Assembly (NCBI RefSeq): GCF_014306095.1
Contig: NZ_JACRWC010000039.1
Span: 1-63,780 of the forward strand
Direction: 5' to 3'
Length of the DNA: 63,780 bases
DNA from: Lentihominibacter faecis
Lineage (GTDB): Bacteria > Bacillota > Clostridia > Peptostreptococcales > Anaerovoracaceae
Position 1 is the stretch's first letter. Every line of letters begins with the position of its first letter. Position numbers and translations under genes: made by a program. The notes beneath the pieces are model-generated. The model made no database searches and was not told the origin of the DNA. It was given only the letters and a program-made list of their open reading frames with translations. Below are positions 59,286 to 63,780 of this stretch, one piece after another.

Positions 59286-60050
59286 ATGGACAGTTGGTTT
59301 ACCGTCGAACAAATAGACCAAGATACATTCGTCATCAGCGAATACAAACACTGGGAAGAAACACATTGTTATCTATTGTGTGGGACAAAAAGAGCCATTC
59401 TGATTGATACAGGTTTAGGTGTTTCCAACATCAGAGAGGTTATTGATGGATTGACGAAACTGCCCGTTACAGTAATCACTACTCATGTTCATTGGGATCA
59501 TATCGGTGGACATAAATATTTTCGGTCTATTGCAGTTCATGAAGCAGAAAAAGAATGGCTATCGGTCAAATTCCCTATACCTTTGCAAGTGGTAAAAAAC
59601 AATATTATGTGCAATCCATGTGATTTCCCCTCGGATTTTAAGGTAGAGAAATATCAGATTTTTCAAGGGGTTCCGCAAATGATTTTACATGATGAAGATT
59701 GTATTGACTTAGGGAACAGAAAGTTGGTAGTTATTCACACGCCCGGTCATTCTCCCGGACATTGTTGTTTCTATGAAGCGGATAGAAAATATCTGTATTC
59801 CGGCGATTTGATATATAGCGGTTGCCTTGATGCTTTTTATCCATCAACAAACCCACAAGAATTTTGGAAGTCTGTTAGAAAAATTCAATCTTTAAAGATA
59901 AGTCGAATTTTGCCAGGACATCATCATTTATCTATTCCAGTTACTATAATTGACAAGATAGAGACAGCTTTTCACAACTTGTCAAATGAAGGGAAATTAA
60001 AACAAGGGAATGGTATATTCAGCTATGAGGGGTTTCAAATCCATATCTGA
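59286..60050 (+). CDS. MBL-fold metallohydrolase, cargo gene
   Basis: 254 residues. HVHWDHIGGH near residue 62, HTPGHSPGHC near 152, SGDLIYSG near 172 and a late GHHH give a complete metallo-beta-lactamase metal site. It lies between the DUF961 pair and the coupling-protein gene, where Tn916 has none, and has its own promoter and terminator. So it is cargo. Codon use is AT-rich compared with the adjacent transfer genes. The substrate is unknown, and resistance to an antibiotic should not be assumed. Confidence 0.88.
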   Translation: MDSWFTVEQIDQDTFVISEYKHWEETHCYLLCGTKRAILIDTGLGVSNIREVIDGLTKLPVTVITTHVHWDHIGGHKYFRSIAVHEAEKEWLSVKFPIPLQVVKNNIMCNPCDFPSDFKVEKYQIFQGVPQMILHDEDCIDLGNRKLVVIHTPGHSPGHCCFYEADRKYLYSGDLIYSGCLDAFYPSTNPQEFWKSVRKIQSLKISRILPGHHHLSIPVTIIDKIETAFHNLSNEGKLKQGNGIFSYEGFQIHI

Positions 60051-60090
60051 AATGCAATCTTAGTTTTACAATTTTATATCCCTACACACA

Positions 60091-60122
60091 AAGCAGTTAG
60101 TCTTATGATTGACTGCTTTTTT
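60091..60122 (+). terminator. Terminator before the coupling-protein gene
   Basis: AAGCAGTTAGTC, 4-nt loop, GATTGACTGCTTTTTT. It separates the MBL-fold gene from the transfer operon. Confidence 0.85.
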
Positions 60123-60148
60123 CATACCCAGAAAGGAGTGATTGATTT

Positions 60149-61543
60149 ATGCGTATGATTTGGAACAAAGGACACCGTATCAGAGCCAGCGACAAGCACC
60201 TTGTCTATCATTTTTCCATAGAGACGCTTCTGTTTGTGTTCGTGGCAGTTCTCCTGCTACTGAATAGCAAACAGCTCATGCGTACCGACTGGGAACATTT
60301 CAGCTTATTAGACAATGGCTTTACGCTTTCCCTTTACAACTTCATAACCATACTGATAGCGACTGGTGTTTGTGCATTGGTCGCTTTTCTGTATTACCGC
60401 TTCTGTTACGACAGTTTCAAGAAGCTACTGCACCGTCAAAAGCTGGCAAGAATGATACTGGAAAATAAGTGGTATGAAGCCGATACCGTACAAGACAGCG
60501 GTTTTTTTACTGACCTGCAAAGCAGATCAAGGGAAAAAATCGTCTGGTTTCCAAAGATTTATTATCAAATGGAAAAAGGACTTCTTCATATCCGCTGTGA
60601 AATTACGCTGGGAAAATATCAAGACCAGCTTTTACGGTTGGAGGATAAGTTGGAAAGTGGCTTGTATTGTGAGCTGACCGACAAGACCCTGCATGACGGC
60701 TATATCGAATATACCCTGCTTTATGATATGATAGCGAACCGCATTACCATTGATGAAGTACGGGCAGAAAACGGTTGTCTTAGATTGATGAAAAATCTTG
60801 TCTGGGAATATGACGCACTCCCTCACGCTCTGATTGCTGGTGGGACTGGTGGCGGTAAAACATATTTTCTGCTGACACTCATTGAAGCCTTACTGCATAC
60901 AAACGCTGTCCTTTATATCTTAGACCCGAAAAATGCGGACTTAGCAGACTTGGGGACAGTTATGGGAAATGTGTATCACACGAAAGAAGAAATGATTGAT
61001 TGCGTCAATGCCTTTTATGAGGGCATGGTACAGCGAAGTGAGAAAATGAAGCGACACCCGAACTATAAGACGGGCGAAAACTACGCCTATCTGGGACTGC
61101 CACCCTGCTTTCTTATCTTTGATGAATATGTGGCGTTTTTTGAAATGCTGGGGACAAAAGAAAGTGTGAGCCTACTTAGCCAGTTAAAGAAAATCGTTAT
61201 GTTAGGACGACAAGCAGGTTATTTCCTTATCGTTGCCTGCCAGCGTCCAGATGCAAAGTATTTCTCGGACGGTATCAGAGATAATTTCAATTTCCGTGTA
61301 GGACTTGGGCGTATCAGCGAATTAGGTTACGGTATGCTGTTCGGTTCTGATGTGAAGAAACAGTTTTTTCAGAAGCGTATCAAGGGGCGTGGCTATTGTG
61401 ATGTGGGAACAAGCGTGATAAGCGAATTTTATACGCCTTTAGTCCCGAAAGGACATGATTTTTTGCAGACCATCGGCTCTCTTGCACAAGCAAGGCAGGA
61501 CGGGACGGCGACGTGCGAAGCGAAAGGCGACGGCACGGACTAG
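60149..61543 (+). CDS. FtsK/SpoIIIE-type conjugative coupling protein
   Basis: 464 residues, equivalent to Tn916 orf21 and ICEBs1 ConQ. Two membrane helices at about 27-45 and 70-90, then a RecA-like motor with Walker A GGTGGGKT (near 232) and Walker B CFLIFDEY (near 325), and a VACQRPDAKY segment. It moves the relaxase-DNA complex to the mating pore at the membrane. AGAAAGGAG precedes the ATG. Confidence 0.94.
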   Translation: MRMIWNKGHRIRASDKHLVYHFSIETLLFVFVAVLLLLNSKQLMRTDWEHFSLLDNGFTLSLYNFITILIATGVCALVAFLYYRFCYDSFKKLLHRQKLARMILENKWYEADTVQDSGFFTDLQSRSREKIVWFPKIYYQMEKGLLHIRCEITLGKYQDQLLRLEDKLESGLYCELTDKTLHDGYIEYTLLYDMIANRITIDEVRAENGCLRLMKNLVWEYDALPHALIAGGTGGGKTYFLLTLIEALLHTNAVLYILDPKNADLADLGTVMGNVYHTKEEMIDCVNAFYEGMVQRSEKMKRHPNYKTGENYAYLGLPPCFLIFDEYVAFFEMLGTKESVSLLSQLKKIVMLGRQAGYFLIVACQRPDAKYFSDGIRDNFNFRVGLGRISELGYGMLFGSDVKKQFFQKRIKGRGYCDVGTSVISEFYTPLVPKGHDFLQTIGSLAQARQDGTATCEAKGDGTD

Positions 61544-61581
61544 CCGTTGCTGGTGTGGCGTAAGCCACGCCAGCAGGTAAA

Positions 61582-61606
61582 ACCCCTCGGTATCTAACAG
61601 AGGGGT
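61582..61606 (+). mobile_element. oriT with nic hairpin
   Basis: ACCCCTC (61582-61588) and GAGGGGT (61600-61606) flank GGTATCTAACA. The same build (C-run, CTAACA, G-run) forms the ICEBs1/Tn916 oriT nick site, and it lies in the expected place between the coupling-protein and relaxase genes. A GCTGGTGTGGC hairpin just to its left (about 61549-61574) and a GTGAAG hairpin (about 61685-61708) to its right complete a structured origin. Confidence 0.78.
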
Positions 61607-61726
61607 ACGTTTGCAAATAGACAATAGACAAAAAACATAGGAAACATAAGGCTTCTAGCATGATTTCCTAGCAAAATTCAGTTGTGAAGTCGTTAAAAAA
61701 AACTTCACACTTTACAGATTGGGGGT

Positions 61727-62923
61727 ATGGTTCTGAATGAAGAACAATGGATAAAAGAATTACGGGAGAAACGGATTGCTTACGGTATCTCACAAGGCAG
61801 GCTGGCGGTGGCTTCTGGTATCACAAGGGAATATCTCAACAAGATAGAAAGTGGAAAAATGAAGCCGTCAAAGGAACTTCTGGAAACTCTGTATAAAGAA
61901 CTGGCAAGGTTCAATCCAGAAGCACCGCTTACCATGCTGTTTGATTATGTGAAAATTCGTTTTCCTACGCTGGATATACAGCACATCATCAAAGATATAT
62001 TAAAACTGAATATCAATTATATGCTCCATGAAGATTACGGGCGTTACAGCTATACGGAGCATTATTCTTTAGGGGACATCTTTATCTATACGTCGGCTGA
62101 CGAAGAAAAAGGTGTCCTTTTAGAATTAAAGGGGCGTGGTTGCAGGCAGTTTGAAAGTTACCTGCTGGCACAGCAAAGAAGCTGGTATGACTTCCTCATG
62201 GACGCACTTATAGACGGTGGTGTGATGAAGCGTATCGACCTTGCTATCAACGACCATACGGGCATTTTGGATATTCCAGAGCTTGCGGAAAAATGCAGGA
62301 AACGGGAATATATCGGAAAGTCCAGAAGCTATAAGTTTTACCAGTCGGGCGAGCTTATCAAGCACAGAGAGGACGACAGAGAATATATGGGACGTACCCT
62401 TTATCTTGGTTCGCTGAAATCAGATGTGTATTTCTGTATCTATGAAAAGGACTATGAGCAGTACGTCAAGCTGGGGACACCTCTGGAAGAAGCTGACATT
62501 ATCAACCGTTTTGAGATACGGCTTCGCAATGAACGAGCCTATTATGCAGTACGAGATTTGCTGACGTATTATGACGCAGAGCAGACCGCATTTTCTATCA
62601 TCAACCAGTATGTGCGGTTTGTTGATGAAGAACCCGACAAGCGAAAAAATGACTGGAAACTCAATGACCGCTGGGCTTGGTTTATCGGAGATAACAGACA
62701 GAGCTTGAAGCTGACGACAAAGCCAGAGCCTTACACCTTAGACCGTACATTGCGGTGGGTACAAAGGCAGGTAGCACCGACCTTGAAAATGCTGAGAAAG
62801 ATTGATAAGGGAAACGGTACAGACTACATGGAAACAATCGAACAGCAGGCAAAGCTCACAGAAAAGCATGAAATGATAATCAAACAGCAGACGACCCCTG
62901 CAAAAGATTTGGTGGAAAGTTAG
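61727..62923 (+). CDS. mobT: MobT relaxase (Rep_trans replication initiation factor)
   Basis: 398 residues, equivalent to Tn916 orf20. An N-terminal Cro/CI-type helix-turn-helix (about 10-60; GISQGRLAVASGITREYLNKIE) precedes a Rep_trans nuclease domain. Characteristic segments are GRGCRQFE, RIDLAINDH near 165, and ESGEL/YKFYQSG further on. It nicks oriT and starts rolling-circle transfer and replication. Confidence 0.94.
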   Translation: MVLNEEQWIKELREKRIAYGISQGRLAVASGITREYLNKIESGKMKPSKELLETLYKELARFNPEAPLTMLFDYVKIRFPTLDIQHIIKDILKLNINYMLHEDYGRYSYTEHYSLGDIFIYTSADEEKGVLLELKGRGCRQFESYLLAQQRSWYDFLMDALIDGGVMKRIDLAINDHTGILDIPELAEKCRKREYIGKSRSYKFYQSGELIKHREDDREYMGRTLYLGSLKSDVYFCIYEKDYEQYVKLGTPLEEADIINRFEIRLRNERAYYAVRDLLTYYDAEQTAFSIINQYVRFVDEEPDKRKNDWKLNDRWAWFIGDNRQSLKLTTKPEPYTLDRTLRWVQRQVAPTLKMLRKIDKGNGTDYMETIEQQAKLTEKHEMIIKQQTTPAKDLVES

Positions 62924-62935
62924 GAGTGATAAAAA

Positions 62936-63070
62936 ATGTGGGTATTATTAAAAGACTTCCTGCTGGTATCTATGGGAATGGGTATCGGCGTAGTCTTGAT
63001 GTGTATTTTGAATGTCGGCAAAGAAGCTGACTATGAAATGAAACAATTAAAAGAAAGCGAGGACAATTAA
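62936..63070 (+). CDS. DUF3789 small membrane protein
   Basis: 44 residues, ATG at 62936 with TAGGAGTG upstream. One membrane helix (about 5-27; LLVSMGMGIGVVLMCIL) and a charged end. It fits the DUF3789 (orf19-like) peptides of Tn916-type elements in the same position. The stop directly abuts the next ATG. Confidence 0.85.
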   Translation: MWVLLKDFLLVSMGMGIGVVLMCILNVGKEADYEMKQLKESEDN

Positions 63071-63292
63071 ATGAATTTCGGACAAAATTTATATCAATGG
63101 TTTTTATCAAACGCACAGAGCTTAGTGCTTATGGCGATCGTGGTTATCGGTATCTACTTAGGGTTTAAACGTGAGTTTTCCAAACTTATCGGTTTCTTAG
63201 TAGTTGCCTTAATTGCTGTCGGCTTGGTATTCAATGCTGGTGGTGTGAAAGATGTACTGTTAGAGCTGTTCAACAAGATTATCGGTGCATAA
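63071..63292 (+). CDS. tcpD: TcpD-family membrane protein
   Basis: 73 residues with two membrane helices (about 16-33 and 40-60) separated by GFKREFSKLIG, as in TcpD of clostridial conjugation systems. It is thought to be part of the transfer channel. It follows the DUF3789 gene without a gap. Confidence 0.85.
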   Translation: MNFGQNLYQWFLSNAQSLVLMAIVVIGIYLGFKREFSKLIGFLVVALIAVGLVFNAGGVKDVLLELFNKIIGA

Positions 63293-63299
63293 AATTTTA

Positions 63300-63328
63300 T
63301 TGTAGTGCTGATATGAGAATGTTATAAT
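63300..63328 (+). promoter_or_regulatory. Promoter module of the YrvL-like cargo gene
   Basis: TTGTAG (63300-63305), 17 bp, TATAAT (63323-63328): same boxes, same spacing and similar flanks as the promoter at 59205-59233. Confidence 0.8.
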
Positions 63329-63375
63329 GTGGATATGAAAAAAGCGAGAATTTAGAAGTTATGGAGTGTGAAACA

Positions 63376-63780
63376 TTGAAAGAATTTTTTGAAAAGCATA
63401 AAGAAAAGATAATAACACTTTTATTATGTGGAGTTTTATTTATTATCGTACTATCTGTTTTAGCTCTAATAAGTGGTGCAATAATGAAAGTGTTTGGGTT
63501 TGAATATCGTTCTATCGGAAGTATTATTTTGTTTTTTATTATTGCAACAATTATTTCTTATCCTTTAGGCTTGATTGCTGGTGCATTTCCAAAGGCTTTG
63601 TTATCTTTAGACAAAGTATCTATTTATACAGCAATGGCACTCTATTTAATCTTAGACACATTTGCAACTTTTTGGGGATTGAGAATTACAGATTATTGTA
63701 TGCAAACTATTTCAGCAGAAGATATATCTATTTTTGTTATATCACTAATATTTGCATTATTAGGGGCTGTCTCTTATACA
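63376..63780 (+). CDS. YrvL-like regulatory membrane protein, cut by the window edge
   Basis: A TTG start at 63376 with GGAG nearby opens a frame of 135 codons that has not ended at the window edge. It has four hydrophobic helices and the segments FGFEYRSIGSIILFF, AFPKALLSL and LILDTFATF, which fit the YrvL family. Known YrvL represses a sigma-I-like system in Bacillus. Here it is element cargo in the transfer region with its own promoter. Recognition is from memory, and the C-terminus is not seen. Confidence 0.65.
   Translation, partial: MKEFFEKHKEKIITLLLCGVLFIIVLSVLALISGAIMKVFGFEYRSIGSIILFFIIATIISYPLGLIAGAFPKALLSLDKVSIYTAMALYLILDTFATFWGLRITDYCMQTISAEDISIFVISLIFALLGAVSYT

Larger units (their letters stand above)
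54880..63780 (+). mobile_element. Tn916/ICEBs1-type integrative conjugative element, left part
   Basis: From about 54880 base composition falls (AT-rich), the word CTTTGCAG nearly vanishes, and the gene order becomes that of Tn916-family elements: two DUF961 genes, FtsK-type coupling protein, oriT, MobT relaxase, DUF3789, TcpD. A T8 run (54874-54881) followed by AGGT and A6 at the junction fits the T-rich/A-rich targets favoured by Tn916. The exact end cannot be fixed without the right end. The element continues beyond the window. Non-standard cargo is the surface adhesin, an MBL-fold gene and a YrvL-like gene. Confidence 0.88.

Noticed and set aside
59286-60050. Beta-lactam resistance gene
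   Set aside because: It has the MBL fold, but no signal peptide and no features of class B beta-lactamases. It resembles generic MBL hydrolases.

Overview
The window looks like the end of a chromosomal contig from an anaerobic, endospore-forming-type member of the Clostridia (Bacillota). Supporting genes are SpoIIR, a SipL-like SPOCS/LysM protein, YabP, YabQ, DivIC, a four-subunit 2-oxoacid:ferredoxin oxidoreductase, an LTA-synthase-type sulfatase and a sortase-anchored adhesin. A Family XIII/Anaerovoracaceae-like host is possible, but I cannot fix the taxon from the sequence. Bases 1-18 are a Nextera/Tn5 adapter remnant, so the left edge is a sequencing artefact.

Layout. 1-1.8 kb: a truncated secreted GLUG-type protein, an 18-copy GCCGA microsatellite, an IS1182-like transposase remnant and terminators. 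1.8-8.0 kb: a lysine/diaminopimelate operon on the minus strand (lysA-lysC-dapF-dapA-dapB-dapH) behind a promoter, a lysine riboswitch and its terminator. 8.0-15.5 kb: an MBL-fold protein, CvpA, a conserved unknown, an OYE-family reductase, tadA, an Ig-like membrane protein, ispE and a GntR regulator. 16.2-19.2 kb: the SipL-like gene and spoIIR. 19.2-29.6 kb: an AraC regulator divergent from a DMT exporter, a PD-(D/E)XK-like protein, porGDAB, a YbaK deacylase, a GNAT enzyme and a hybrid histidine kinase. 29.6-34.3 kb (minus): yabP-yabQ-divIC-rnmV(frameshifted)-rsmA-LTA synthase. 34.8-36.2 kb: three small membrane proteins (DUF4860-like, pilin-like context). 36.8-49.0 kb (minus): histidine kinase, ftsH, yybS-like, gdpP-like, rplI, dnaB, dnaD and a giant M23 peptidase. 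49.0-54.9 kb: two sodium:solute symporters, a small DUF3311 protein, an OmpR-type regulator and rpsF-ssb-rpsR with its leader hairpin.

From about 54.88 kb to the right edge lies the left part of a Tn916/ICEBs1-type conjugative element. In order it has a T-rich/A-rich junction, two DR2-like integrase arm sites, a thioester/CnaB/VaFE adhesin, two DUF961 genes, an MBL-fold cargo gene, the FtsK-type coupling ATPase, an oriT with an ICEBs1-like nic hairpin, the MobT relaxase, DUF3789, TcpD and a YrvL-like cargo gene cut by the window edge. Integrase, excisionase and the mating-pore genes would lie to the right.

The most unusual signals are: (i) the 8-mer CTTTGCAG, which I counted 41 times, 40 of them in the host part and one in the element; (ii) a two-hairpin REP-like repeat in three copies, two of which supply a gene's stop codon; (iii) tandem repeats or low-complexity inserts inside otherwise conserved genes (yabQ, sipL, spoIIR, ispE); (iv) probable leaderless genes with an extended -10 box placed 6-7 nt before ATG; (v) duplicated promoter modules in front of the two cargo genes of the element; and (vi) a lysine-operon aspartate kinase with altered active-site motifs.
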